15,150 nucleotides of DNA from JBOHRE01 sp050732635 (GTDB lineage: Bacteria > Gemmatimonadota > Gemmatimonadetes > Longimicrobiales > RSA9): NCBI GenBank assembly GCA_050732635.1, contig JBOHRE010000080.1, positions 1 to 15,150 on the forward strand, given 5' to 3'. Positions 1-6,137 of the stretch are shown here, one piece after another. Both the position numbers and the translations under genes were made by a program. Position 1 is the stretch's first letter. Every line of letters starts with the position of its first letter. Below the pieces are notes generated by a model. That model was not told the origin of the DNA, ran no database searches, and worked only from the letters and a program-made list of their open reading frames with translations.

Positions 1-1013
1 GTGCTCGCGCCGAAGCAGCCGGCGCGCAGGGCGCGGGTGTCGCGCTGCTCGCCCAGCCAGTCGATCGCAGTGACGAGCCGCCCGGCCAACAGGCCGATGT
101 CGAAGCGCAGGTGTCCGGTGCGCGCATCCTCGGCCTCCTCCTGCTCCGTCAGCAGATCCATGAGCAGCGTCGCGAGTCCGGCGCGTTGCAGCACACCGGC
201 GACGTGGCGATTGCGCGGGCTGTGCCGGCTGCTGCCACTGCCGTGCGCGAAGAGCACGACGCCGGCCGGCCTCGACGGCAGCACCAGGTCGCCGTCCAGC
301 ATCGTGTCGCCGGACTCGATGCGCACCGCGCCGGCGCTGCCGGCGCCCGCCGCAGCCGCGTCATCGGCGGCTGCGCCCGCCTGCTCCAGCAGCTCGCGCA
401 CCTCCGCGTCCGTGGTCTGCTCGAAGGCCTGGTACCACAGGCCCACCGCCTGGAACGGCTCGGGCGTGAACGGGCAGACCACACGGTCGGCCTCGCGTGC
501 GAGCTCGGCACACGTCTCCTCGGCCGCGACCGGGGCAGCGACGACCAGCTCGGTCGGCTCGAGCGCGCGCAGCGCCCGCGCCGCCGCGCGCATGGTCGAG
601 CCGGTCGCCAGCCCGTCATCGACCAGAATCACCGTCTTGCCACGCACGTCGGGCGCAGGGCGGCCGCCGCGATACTCCAGCTCACGCCGCTCCAGCTCGC
701 GCTGCTCGGCGTTCGCAACCGCAGCGATCGTGTCCGCGCCTATGTCGATCATGGACAGCACCTCGCGGTTCAGTACGCGCACGCCACCCGACGCGATCGC
801 GCCCATCGCCAGCTCCTCGTGACCGGGCACGCCGAGCTTGCGCACCAGGAACACGTCGAGCGGCGCCCCGAGCCGCTGCGCGACCTCGAAGCCCACGGGC
901 ACGCCGCCGCGCGGCAGAGCGAGCACCAGCACGTCATCCCGGCCGGCGTAGCTCGCCAGCGCCTCGGCCAACGCACGGCCCGCGTCGCGTCGGTCTCGGT
1001 AGCGCTGTCTCAT
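1..1013 (-). CDS. Phosphoribosyltransferase fused to an alpha/beta (dienelactone-type) hydrolase, C-terminus cut by the window edge
   Basis: The reading frame opens at ATG 1013 and stays open to position 1, giving about 337 residues without a stop. Residues 1-215 form a type I phosphoribosyltransferase. An early LPRGGVPVG segment lies at 34-42, and the PRPP-binding loop VDDGLATGST at 131-140 has the two acidic residues and the Gly/Ser/Thr-rich turn of the family. A short Ala/Gly linker (about 212-228) leads to an alpha/beta hydrolase with an FAHGSGSS oxyanion-type segment at 255-262. A GCFGAST stretch at 332-338 looks like the start of the nucleophile elbow (usually GASTGA), and there the window ends. 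The start is supported by GAGAGAGGAG a few bases upstream. PRTase-hydrolase fusions are known in bacteria, but substrate and pathway are not established. Soluble and cytoplasmic by appearance. The fusion is clear; the reaction is not. Confidence 0.88.
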   Translation of the reverse strand, partial: MRQRYRDRRDAGRALAEALASYAGRDDVLVLALPRGGVPVGFEVAQRLGAPLDVFLVRKLGVPGHEELAMGAIASGGVRVLNREVLSMIDIGADTIAAVANAEQRELERRELEYRGGRPAPDVRGKTVILVDDGLATGSTMRAAARALRALEPTELVVAAPVAAEETCAELAREADRVVCPFTPEPFQAVGLWYQAFEQTTDAEVRELLEQAGAAADDAAAAGAGSAGAVRIESGDTMLDGDLVLPSRPAGVVLFAHGSGSSRHSPRNRHVAGVLQRAGLATLLMDLLTEQEEAEDARTGHLRFDIGLLAGRLVTAIDWLGEQRDTRALRAGCFGAS

Positions 1014-1115
1014 CCGCGGCTCCTCTCTCGACAGGTCCGCCGGAACGCGGCAAACACTCTGCCACCGGCGATTTCGAGGCCGTCGCCATGCGGGCCCGTC
1101 GCACGAAGCCGCGCT

Positions 1116-1529
1116 TCAGCGCAGCAGCCGTGCGCGGTTGCGGCGGATCAGCTCGGAGAGCTCGGCGGCGAGGGAGGACGGACTCACACCGTCGGTGAGC
1201 ACGAGGTCGGCGCCGTCGCCCCGGGCGCGTTGGAACTCGGCGAGTGGCGCGTCTTCGGGCAGCACGGCGACGGCCAGGCGTGTGATCGGAGCGTTTTCGC
1301 GCTCGTCCGGTGAAGCGCTGCGCAGGGCGCGCAGGAGCGGGGTGCCGTCGGGCGTCGGAAACGGATACGAAGCGACGATCACGTCCGACTCGACGATTTC
1401 GGCCAGCCGCAGGAGGTCGAACGCGCGGCCGGTTTCGCCGACCTTGTACCCGCGGGCGCGAAGCGCGTCGGTCCAGCGTTCGCGCAACCGCGCATCCGGC
1501 AGCCCGATCAGGATGCAGTGCGCCTTCAT
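1116..1529 (-). CDS. Stand-alone degenerate response-regulator receiver (pseudo-receiver) protein
   Basis: A 137-residue protein that follows the receiver (CheY-like) fold along its whole length. It has an ILIGLPDARLRERW strand/helix start, an ESDVIVASYPFPTPDG segment where beta-3 and its loop should be, LAVAVLPED for beta-4, and GADLVLTDGVSPSSL for beta-5. Aligned by eye to canonical receivers, the phospho-acceptor Asp is Ser, the conserved Lys before the beta-5 Pro is Asp, and the acidic pair after beta-1 is missing. Phosphorylation is therefore unlikely, and the protein is more probably a protein-protein interaction module. No output domain is present. I chose ATG 1529 because the fold begins there. 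A TTG at 1598 would add 23 residues without recognisable structure and has no clear ribosome site. A TTGACA at 1564-1559 could act as a -35, but the matching -10 is poor. Confidence 0.75.
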   Translation of the reverse strand: MKAHCILIGLPDARLRERWTDALRARGYKVGETGRAFDLLRLAEIVESDVIVASYPFPTPDGTPLLRALRSASPDERENAPITRLAVAVLPEDAPLAEFQRARGDGADLVLTDGVSPSSLAAELSELIRRNRARLLR

Positions 1530-1619
1530 CAGCACAACGAACCGCACAGCGGCGGGGCTGTCAACGACTACGGGATGTATTCGCGGCTGCTGCACCAAGA
1601 GGGACCAACGTCGCGGCTG

Positions 1620-2030
1620 TCATTCGGCCGGCTCCAGCCCCTCGATGCGGTGGCGCCAGCGGTCGTCATCGGCCACGCCTGCCGGGCGATAAAGGATGAC
1701 CCGGACGCGCTCGAGCGTGATCATCCCACCGTCGATCATGGCATCGAGATCGGCCAGCACCGAGCGGATCATCTCCTCGGTCTCGACGACCTCGATGGTG
1801 ATCGGCAGGTCGAGCGACAACCTCAGGATCTGCGACGTATGCACCTTCGCGCTGGCGCCGAAACCCGATACTGCGCGGTGCACGGTGGCGCCGGCGAAGC
1901 CGTGCTGGCGAAACAGTCGCAGCAGCGCATCATGGAGCGGCAGGCCGTGGTACGGGCCGGAGGTGCAGCGGTCGCTCTCGCCGATGAAGATGCGCATGAG
2001 CGTGCGCTCGCCGCGAAACGTGTGTGACAT
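1620..2030 (-). CDS. DUF190 family protein, downstream partner of crcB
   Basis: A 136-residue soluble protein with the N-terminal pattern of the DUF190 family (RGERTLMRIFIGESDR at 6-21, then YHGLPLHDALLRLF at 27-40). Small PII-like alpha/beta proteins of this family are often encoded beside crcB; their biochemical role is unsettled. ATG 2030 is chosen because GGGAGG lies about 8 bases upstream, inside the end of crcB, and because the extra residues in the longer open frame (to 2240) lie over crcB in another frame. The crcB stop (2037-2035) is only four bases from this start, so the two are surely co-transcribed and probably translationally coupled under the upstream fluoride riboswitch. A part in fluoride tolerance, perhaps regulating the channel or sensing a ligand, is inferred from context only. 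Confidence 0.85.
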   Translation of the reverse strand: MSHTFRGERTLMRIFIGESDRCTSGPYHGLPLHDALLRLFRQHGFAGATVHRAVSGFGASAKVHTSQILRLSLDLPITIEVVETEEMIRSVLADLDAMIDGGMITLERVRVILYRPAGVADDDRWRHRIEGLEPAE

Positions 2031-2034
2031 GGGA

Positions 2035-2418
2035 TCAACCTCCCACGCGCAGGGTGAGCGTAGCCAATGAGAACCCCACCACGATCGCGAGTAGACCCAG
2101 CGCCAGGCTGCCGAACGCGTAGAGCCCGGCGCGCGTCCAGGATCCGGATTGGAGCAGCATGATCGTCTCGTAGGTGAGTGTGCTGAAGGTGGTGAATGCG
2201 CCACAGAAGCCAATCGCGAGGAGGCCGCGGATCTCCGCACCGGCGCCGGTCAGCTCGGCAACGCGGAGTCCGAAACCGAGCAGCAGTGAACCGATCACAT
2301 TGACCCAGAATGTGCCCCACGGGAAGCTCTGGCCGGTCATCATGAGGATCCGGCCGCTCAGGCCGTAGCGCGCCAAGGTGCCGAGCACCCCGCCCGCCGC
2401 GATATACAGGAGCACCAT
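2035..2418 (-). CDS. crcB: Fluoride channel CrcB/Fluc
   Basis: A 127-residue protein of normal family length with four hydrophobic segments. Seen motifs: GGVLGTLARY at 9-18 with the conserved Arg17, GTFWVNVIGSLLLG at 35-48 with the pore Asn40, and GFCGAFTTFSTLTYE at 70-84, which carries the Phe-box residues Phe75 and Phe78 and the polar track. CrcB/Fluc proteins are dual-topology dimeric channels in the cytoplasmic membrane that let fluoride leave the cell. A single gene is enough for a homodimer, and no second crcB is visible. The start at 2418 has AGGGGG just upstream. A fluoride riboswitch and an intrinsic terminator lie immediately 5', so expression is probably fluoride-induced. This gene heads a two-gene unit with the DUF190 gene. 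Confidence 0.95.
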   Translation of the reverse strand: MVLLYIAAGGVLGTLARYGLSGRILMMTGQSFPWGTFWVNVIGSLLLGFGLRVAELTGAGAEIRGLLAIGFCGAFTTFSTLTYETIMLLQSGSWTRAGLYAFGSLALGLLAIVVGFSLATLTLRVGG

Positions 2419-2435
2419 CCCAGACCCCCTGAGAC

Positions 2436-2464
2436 GAAAGAAAGAAACCTCCCGCCGGGAGGTT
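2436..2464 (-). terminator. Intrinsic terminator in the crcB leader (expression platform of the riboswitch)
   Basis: A perfect 8-bp stem (AACCTCCC with GGGAGGTT, 2464-2457 and 2453-2446) with a GGC loop is followed on the minus strand by TCTTTCTTT. It lies between the fluoride aptamer and the crcB start, so it would stop transcription before the gene. A second CCTCCCGC copy (2476-2469), at the 3' edge of the aptamer, could pair with the same GCGGGAGG arm (2455-2448). That alternative, longer-loop hairpin would invade the aptamer. Confidence 0.85.
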
Positions 2465-2474
2465 ACCCGCGGGA

Positions 2475-2520
2475 GGAGTCATCAGCGGCCGAGCCGCGGT
2501 TTCGGCGAACTCCATCGCCC
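2475..2520 (-). promoter_or_regulatory. Fluoride riboswitch (crcB motif) aptamer
   Basis: Read on the minus strand, the segment has the conserved layout of the crcB RNA motif. It starts GGGCGATGGAG, continues GAAACCGC, and ends TGATGACTCC. Three helices can be drawn: GGCG 2519-2516 with CGCC 2507-2504; GGAGT 2513-2509 with ACTCC 2479-2475; GCGGC 2497-2493 with GCCGC 2489-2485 closed by a TCG loop. Fluoride binding in this class turns on downstream genes, and here a terminator and crcB follow directly. No convincing -35/-10 pair was found upstream (2521-2580). Confidence 0.93.
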
Positions 2521-2578
2521 TGAACAGGGGCCCAACAGTGCAATCGCGGGTGGGCCAGGCGCAAGGACGGCGCGCCGG

Positions 2579-3490
2579 TTACGCGTCGGGCGGCACCAGC
2601 ACGCGTAGCGCGTTCTCCTGGACGGCCACGAAGACGGGCGGCTCGAACGCGTGCAGCTCGCCGTCCAGCGTCGCATCGATCCGCGCGGCGTCCGAGCGCA
2701 CCAGCAGGCTGCGCGTGTGCAGCAGCTCGATCGCGCCGGTCGGCTCGCTGCGACGGCCGCGCCAGGCGTCGCGAAAGGTCACGGCCATGACACGCATCAT
2801 CTCGAGTCGTCCGCAGGGCCGCAGCACCACCACCTCGAGCTCGTCGGCGCCCAGCCGCGGATCATCGAGCGCGCGGGGAAAGCTCTCGCGGCCGATGCCG
2901 ACCCAGAGCAGTGGCGTGGCCCGCTGCAGCGCGGTGGTCGGCGTCTCGATCACAGCCTGCAGGCGCCGACTCCGCAGCACCACCTCGCCCAGACCCAAGA
3001 GCGCGCCCGGCCATTTGCCGATCAGCCGACGCAGGCGCTCACGGCGATGCACCACGCGCCCGTACTCGCCGAAGGTGGCGGTGTTCAGGAAGACGTGGGC
3101 GCCGACGATGCCGAGCGAAACACGGGCCAGCCGCCCAGCACGGAGGGTACGCGCGGCCGTTGGTGGGTCCGGGACACCGATCCGGCGCGCGAAGTGGTTC
3201 AGCGTGCCGAGCGGGATCACGCCGAGCGCGGTCGTGGTTCCCGCAAGGACGTTCGCCGCGGTACGGAGCGAGCCGTCGCCGCCGGCCACAGCCACGACCG
3301 GTGTGTGCGCCGCGACCAGCCGCCCGAGCGCGCGCGCCAGCCGCTCGGGCTCGATCGCCTGAATGTCCGTCAGCACACCCGCCCGGTTCAGGATGTCGCG
3401 AAGCGGCTGCAGCGCCCGCTCGGTACGGCGCCCGGCGCGTACGTTGACGAGCACCGGCACCGGCGGTCCGCCAAAGGGGTCGGGTTTCAT
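2579..3490 (-). CDS. Diacylglycerol kinase family lipid kinase (YegS/DgkB-like)
   Basis: A 303-residue protein with the DAGK catalytic domain at the N-terminus. VPVLVNVRAG at 11-20 is the first strand with its nucleotide-site Asn. VAVAGGDGSLRTAANVL at 66-82 contains the GGDG signature. LGVIPLGTLNHFARRIGV at 89-106 is the PLGTxNxFAR motif. A DGE near the C-terminus (about 276-278) matches the conserved acidic position of the family. Such enzymes phosphorylate diacylglycerol or related lipids at the inner membrane surface using ATP. The lipid substrate cannot be told from the sequence. ATG 3490 is preferred because residues coded further upstream would cross the tRNA-operon terminator and are low complexity; the ribosome site is weak. 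The gene follows that terminator by about 70 bases, so it needs its own promoter, which I could not identify. Length is normal. Confidence 0.88.
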   Translation of the reverse strand: MKPDPFGGPPVPVLVNVRAGRRTERALQPLRDILNRAGVLTDIQAIEPERLARALGRLVAAHTPVVAVAGGDGSLRTAANVLAGTTTALGVIPLGTLNHFARRIGVPDPPTAARTLRAGRLARVSLGIVGAHVFLNTATFGEYGRVVHRRERLRRLIGKWPGALLGLGEVVLRSRRLQAVIETPTTALQRATPLLWVGIGRESFPRALDDPRLGADELEVVVLRPCGRLEMMRVMAVTFRDAWRGRRSEPTGAIELLHTRSLLVRSDAARIDATLDGELHAFEPPVFVAVQENALRVLVPPDA

Positions 3491-3559
3491 CGCCCTGAGA
3501 CGGCGCAAAGGCGGGGCCGGCTGCGGCCGGCCATGGCCGAGCGGGCGACGCCGGCGGCT

Positions 3560-3596
3560 CAAAAAAAGCCCGGCGGGTTCGAAGACCCGCCGGGCT
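3560..3596 (-). terminator. Intrinsic terminator of the tRNA operon
   Basis: A perfect 12-bp GC-rich stem (3596-3585 with 3578-3567, loop of six) is followed on the minus strand by seven T residues. It lies about 100 bases past the last tRNA gene and ahead of the lipid kinase gene, so it closes the tRNA transcript. Confidence 0.93.
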
Positions 3597-3696
3597 CGAG
3601 GCGAACCGATCCGCGGCGCAGTGGATTGCCACATGAAACGCGCGCCGCGAATACGGCACTGATCAACGCGGCGGTCGGAGCGTCTGGTGTGGCGAG

Positions 3697-3780
3697 CGGA
3701 GGAGGAGGGACTCGAACCCCCAAGGGCTTGCGCCCGCCGCATTTCGAGTGCGGTGCCTTACCAGTTAGGACTACTCCTCC
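3697..3780 (-). tRNA. tRNA-Ser(CGA)
   Basis: An 84-base class II tRNA. The acceptor GGAGGAG pairs with CTCCTCC, discriminator G. The anticodon loop CTCGAAA gives CGA at 3746-3744, and the long variable arm GGGC-GCAA-GCCC is typical of serine. It reads UCG. Last gene of the operon; CCA not encoded. Confidence 0.95.
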
Positions 3781-3789
3781 GGATCCAAG

Positions 3790-3863
3790 TCGGGGAGACT
3801 GGATTTGAACCAGCGACCCCTGCGTCCCGAACGCAGTGCTCTACCAAGCTGAGCTACTCCCCG
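3790..3863 (-). tRNA. tRNA-Pro(CGG)
   Basis: A 74-base tRNA. The acceptor CGGGGAG pairs with CTCCCCG, discriminator A. The anticodon loop TTCGGGA gives CGG at 3829-3827, reading CCG. CCA not encoded. Confidence 0.96.
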
Positions 3864-3946
3864 AAATCATCGCACGCGGCGGGTCGTTCCGCCGATCCGG
3901 TCGCTGCGCGGGCTGCTCGGCCGTTCGGCGCGGCGGCCCGCTCGAG

Positions 3947-4032
3947 CGGACGGGGTGGGATTCGAACCCACGAGGGCTATTCACCCCACACGATTTCCAA
4001 TCGTGCGCCTTGAGCCGCTCGGCCACCCGTCC
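3947..4032 (-). tRNA. tRNA-Ser(GGA)
   Basis: An 86-base class II tRNA. The acceptor GGACGGG pairs with CCCGTCC, discriminator G. The anticodon loop TTGGAAA gives GGA at 3998-3996, reading UCC/UCU. A long variable arm is present; CCA not encoded. Confidence 0.96.
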
Positions 4033-4093
4033 AGCGCGGGTCCGCACCGCCGCAGGTCGAGTGTGCTGCCGTCGCGGTGCCAAACCGTTGCAG

Positions 4094-4179
4094 CGGAGAG
4101 GGTGGGATTCGAACCCACGCGCGCCTTTCGGGCGCGACGGTTTAGCAAACCGTTGCCGTAACCACTTGGCTACCTCTCC
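4094..4179 (-). tRNA. tRNA-Ser(GCT)
   Basis: An 86-base class II tRNA. The acceptor GGAGAGG pairs with CCTCTCC, discriminator G. The anticodon loop TTGCTAA gives GCT at 4146-4144, reading AGC/AGU. The variable arm is CGCGCC-CGAAA-GGCGCG. CCA not encoded. Confidence 0.96.
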
Positions 4180-4194
4180 AGGTCCGTCTCGCTA

Positions 4195-4267
4195 TTGCCC
4201 CTCCTGGGATCGAACCAGGACTCTCCTGATCCAGAGTCAGGCGTGTTGCCAATTACACCAAGGGGCA
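4195..4267 (-). tRNA. tRNA-Gln(CTG)
   Basis: A 73-base tRNA. The acceptor TGCCCCT pairs with AGGGGCA, discriminator A; the weak first pair U1-A72 is typical of glutamine tRNAs. The anticodon loop CTCTGGA gives CTG at 4234-4232, reading CAG. CCA not encoded. Confidence 0.95.
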
Positions 4268-4280
4268 TCGTGTGCCACAG

Positions 4281-4353
4281 AGCGGGAGACGGGGCTCGAA
4301 CCCGCGACCCTCAGCTTGGGAAGCTGATGCTCTACCAACTGAGCTACTCCCGC
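4281..4353 (-). tRNA. tRNA-Gly(CCC)
   Basis: A 73-base tRNA. The acceptor GCGGGAG pairs with CTCCCGC, discriminator T (as in bacterial glycine tRNAs). The anticodon loop TTCCCAA gives CCC at 4320-4318, reading GGG. CCA not encoded. Confidence 0.96.
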
Positions 4354-4410
4354 AGTGCGACGCCGCCCGCCACACCCAGCCTGCCGGTCGCGACGCTCGC
4401 CGTCGCCCAG

Positions 4411-4482
4411 AGCCACCGGTCGGAATTGAACCGACGACCGCTCGATTACGAATCGAGTGCTCTACCCCTGAGCTACGGTGGC
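4411..4482 (-). tRNA. tRNA-Thr(CGT)
   Basis: A 72-base tRNA. The acceptor GCCACCG pairs with CGGTGGC, discriminator T. The anticodon loop TTCGTAA gives CGT at 4450-4448, reading ACG. CCA not encoded. Confidence 0.96.
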
Positions 4483-4506
4483 GTTGCGCCGCGCAGGCGG
4501 CGCCAG

Positions 4507-4579
4507 TGGAGCTGAGGGGAGTCGAACCCCTGACCTCTGCAGTGCGATTGCAGCGCTCTCCCAGCTGAGCTACAGCCCC
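4507..4579 (-). tRNA. tRNA-Ala(CGC)
   Basis: A 73-base tRNA. The acceptor GGGGCTG pairs with CAGCTCC and carries the alanine identity pair G3-U70, discriminator A. The anticodon loop ATCGCAC gives CGC at 4546-4544, reading GCG. CCA not encoded. Confidence 0.97.
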
Positions 4580-4625
4580 ATGACCTCGCACGAACCATGA
4601 ACGACACACCGCGAACGTCCATACA

Positions 4626-4699
4626 TGGGCGCGAGAGGACTCGAACCTCTGACCTCTACGATGTCAACGTAGCGCTCTAACCAACTGAGCTACGCGCCC
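4626..4699 (-). tRNA. tRNA-Val(GAC)
   Basis: A 74-base tRNA. The acceptor GGGCGCG pairs with CGCGCCC, discriminator A. The anticodon loop TTGACAT gives GAC at 4665-4663, reading GUC/GUU. CCA not encoded. Confidence 0.96.
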
Positions 4700-4725
4700 G
4701 CGCCTCCCACGCCGCCGGGCCACAG

Positions 4726-4809
4726 TGGTGGGGGTAGGATTCGAACCTACGTAGGGCATGGCCCAGCAGATTTACAGTCTGCCCCGTTTAGCCGCTTCGG
4801 TACCCCACC
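4726..4809 (-). tRNA. tRNA-Tyr(GTA)
   Basis: An 84-base class II tRNA. The acceptor GGTGGGG pairs with CCCCACC, discriminator A. The anticodon loop CTGTAAA gives GTA at 4775-4773. A long variable arm is present, as in bacterial tyrosine tRNAs. A heptamer array follows its gene start on the upstream side (4830-4871). Confidence 0.96.
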
Positions 4810-4829
4810 CGCATGTGTCACCGCCGCGC

Positions 4830-4871
4830 AACCATCAACCACCAACTACCAACCACGAACCACCAACCACT
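4830..4871. repeat. Heptamer tandem repeat, six units (consensus AACCAYC)
   Basis: Six consecutive 7-base units on the plus strand: AACCATC, AACCACC, AACTACC, AACCACG, AACCACC, AACCACT. The array fills most of the spacer between tRNA-Leu(GAG) and tRNA-Tyr, starting two bases beyond the discriminator base of tRNA-Leu(GAG). The same unit recurs at 6558-6606. Confidence 0.85.
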
Positions 4872-4873
4872 GA

Positions 4874-4957
4874 TGCCCACGACAGGACTCGAACCTGTAC
4901 GCCGTTTCCGGCACTGGTCCCTCAAACCAGCCTGTCTACCAGTTTCAGCACGTGGGC
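4874..4957 (-). tRNA. tRNA-Leu(GAG)
   Basis: An 84-base class II tRNA. The acceptor GCCCACG pairs with CGTGGGC; discriminator A fits leucine. The anticodon loop TTGAGGG gives GAG at 4923-4921, reading CUC/CUU. CCA not encoded; the 3' flank runs directly into the heptamer array. Confidence 0.96.
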
Positions 4958-4987
4958 AGTGGCGCGCGCGACGCGGGAGACGAGTAA

Positions 4988-5071
<84 letters not shown>

Positions 5072-5095
5072 AAACAACCCGCGTCTCCGGCCGAG

Positions 5096-5168
5096 TGGAG
5101 CTGAGGGGAGTCGAACCCCTGACCTCCTGAATGCCATTCAGGCGCTCTCCCAACTGAGCTACAGCCCC
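5096..5168 (-). tRNA. tRNA-Ala(GGC)
   Basis: A 73-base tRNA, nearly identical to the Ala(CGC) gene outside the anticodon stem-loop and likewise carrying G3-U70 and discriminator A. The anticodon loop ATGGCAT gives GGC at 5135-5133, reading GCC/GCU. The similarity suggests duplication. Confidence 0.97.
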
Positions 5169-5266
5169 GACGCTTCGACCGCTTCTGTCAATCAACCCGC
5201 GCGCGCTCGCGCGACGCGCAGCACGACCCAGCCACGCGCCGCTGCTGCGACGCGCTCACCGCTCAA

Positions 5267-5341
5267 CGGGGCTGACGGGACTCGAACCCGCGACCTCCGG
5301 TGTGACAGACCGGCACTCTAACCAAGCTGAGCTACAGCCCC
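5267..5341 (-). tRNA. tRNA-Asp(GTC)
   Basis: A 75-base tRNA. The acceptor GGGGCTG pairs with CAGCCCC; discriminator G is the aspartate identity base. The anticodon loop CTGTCAC gives GTC at 5306-5304, reading GAC/GAU. CCA not encoded. Confidence 0.97.
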
Positions 5342-5367
5342 CTGCATACCGCCCACTGCGCCTCCAG

Positions 5368-5440
5368 AGCGGGCGACCGGTCTCGAACCGGCGACCTTCA
5401 CGTTGGCAACGTGACGCTCTACCAACTGAGCTACGCCCGC
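5368..5440 (-). tRNA. tRNA-Gly(GCC)
   Basis: A 73-base tRNA. The acceptor GCGGGCG pairs with CGCCCGC, discriminator T. The anticodon loop TTGCCAA gives GCC at 5407-5405, reading GGC/GGU. CCA not encoded. Confidence 0.97.
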
Positions 5441-5464
5441 CTGCGACCGGTCCACGCCGGTCAG

Positions 5465-5536
5465 TGCCCCCAAGGGGAATCGAACCCCTATTACGAGATT
5501 GAAAGCCTCGCGTCCTAGCCGTTAGACGATGGGGGC
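5465..5536 (-). tRNA. tRNA-Glu(TTC)
   Basis: A 72-base tRNA. The acceptor GCCCCCA pairs with TGGGGGC, discriminator A. The anticodon loop CTTTCAA gives TTC at 5503-5501, reading GAA/GAG. It is the only U34 anticodon among the 21 genes. Confidence 0.96.
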
Positions 5537-5549
5537 CTGGGAGCACCCA

Positions 5550-5621
<72 letters not shown>

Positions 5622-5724
5622 GACATCGCTGCTGCACTCCCCGGCCCGGGATCCTCTGCGGGCCGTCCCAGCCGTGCGACCGCAGCCGCAGCCGCCCTGC
5701 CGCACTGCCGCCGCACCCACTGCA

Positions 5725-5797
5725 TACCCCCACGGGGAATCGAACCCCGGTTTTCTGGCTGAGAACCAGATGTCCTAGGCCACTAGACGATGGGGGC
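5725..5797 (-). tRNA. tRNA-Glu(CTC)
   Basis: A 73-base tRNA. The 5' acceptor strand GCCCCCA meets TGGGGGT, so the first pair is G1-U72 rather than G1-C72; discriminator A. The anticodon loop TTCTCAG gives CTC at 5763-5761, reading GAG. CCA not encoded. Confidence 0.95.
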
Positions 5798-5840
5798 GTT
5801 TCGGCCTGTCCACCAACCATCTTCTATCCCAACCGTAGCG

Positions 5841-5893
5841 CTCGGGGCACCGGCGCGCGTGCGAGCAGCGCGCCTTTCCCTCGCGAGCCGAAC
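5841..5893. repeat. 53-bp direct repeat, copy A
   Basis: First of two 53-base copies in the spacer between tRNA-Trp and tRNA-Glu(CTC). It matches copy B at 48 of 53 positions by eye. Inside it GGCGCGC and GCGCGCC form a perfect 7-bp inverted repeat around a 9-base loop. No reading frame or T-tract is attached. Confidence 0.85.
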
Positions 5894-5923
5894 CCACCTT
5901 TCACAGGGGCGGGGCTCCAGTAC

Positions 5924-5976
5924 CTCGGGACACCGGCGCGCGCGCGAGCAGCTCGCCTTTCCCTCGGTAGCCGAAC
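5924..5976. repeat. 53-bp direct repeat, copy B
   Basis: Second copy, 83 bases after the start of copy A. One of its five differences breaks the 7-bp stem seen in copy A, but a shorter alternative (GCGAG-CAG-CTCGC) becomes possible. It ends about 9 bases from the 3' end of tRNA-Trp. Confidence 0.85.
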
Positions 5977-5984
5977 TGCCCGCA

Positions 5985-6057
5985 CAGGCCCGGAGGGACT
6001 CGAACCCCCAACCGCCGGTTTTGGAGACCGGTGCTCTACCAGTTGAGCTACGGACCT
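5985..6057 (-). tRNA. tRNA-Trp(CCA)
   Basis: A 73-base tRNA. The acceptor AGGTCCG pairs with CGGGCCT (one T-G pair); discriminator G is the tryptophan identity base. The anticodon loop CTCCAAA gives CCA at 6024-6022. The 3' CCA is not encoded. Confidence 0.96.
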
Positions 6058-6064
6058 ACAACAG

Positions 6065-6137
6065 TGGCCGGGGACAGAATCGAACTGTCGACACCACGAT
6101 TTTCAGTCGTGTGCTCTACCAACTGAGCTACCCGGCC
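6065..6137 (-). tRNA. tRNA-Phe(GAA)
   Basis: A 73-base tRNA. The acceptor GGCCGGG pairs with CCCGGCC, discriminator A. The anticodon loop CTGAAAA gives GAA at 6104-6102. Only 7 bases separate it from tRNA-Trp. Confidence 0.97.

Noticed and set aside
111..1313. 400-codon plus-strand frame at the left end
   Set aside because: It lies antisense to the phosphoribosyltransferase-hydrolase gene and part of the pseudo-receiver gene, both of which have clear motifs.
1823..2515. 230-codon minus-strand frame starting in the fluoride riboswitch
   Set aside because: It runs through the aptamer and terminator and overlaps crcB in another frame; its residues resemble no family.
3567..3596. Long inverted repeat considered as a mobile-element end
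   Set aside because: The arms are adjacent, GC-rich and followed by seven T residues in the direction of the tRNA genes; a terminator explains it fully and no transposase is near.
4830..4871. Heptamer array considered as a CRISPR-like array
   Set aside because: Seven-base units without spacers, no cas genes; it is a simple tandem repeat.
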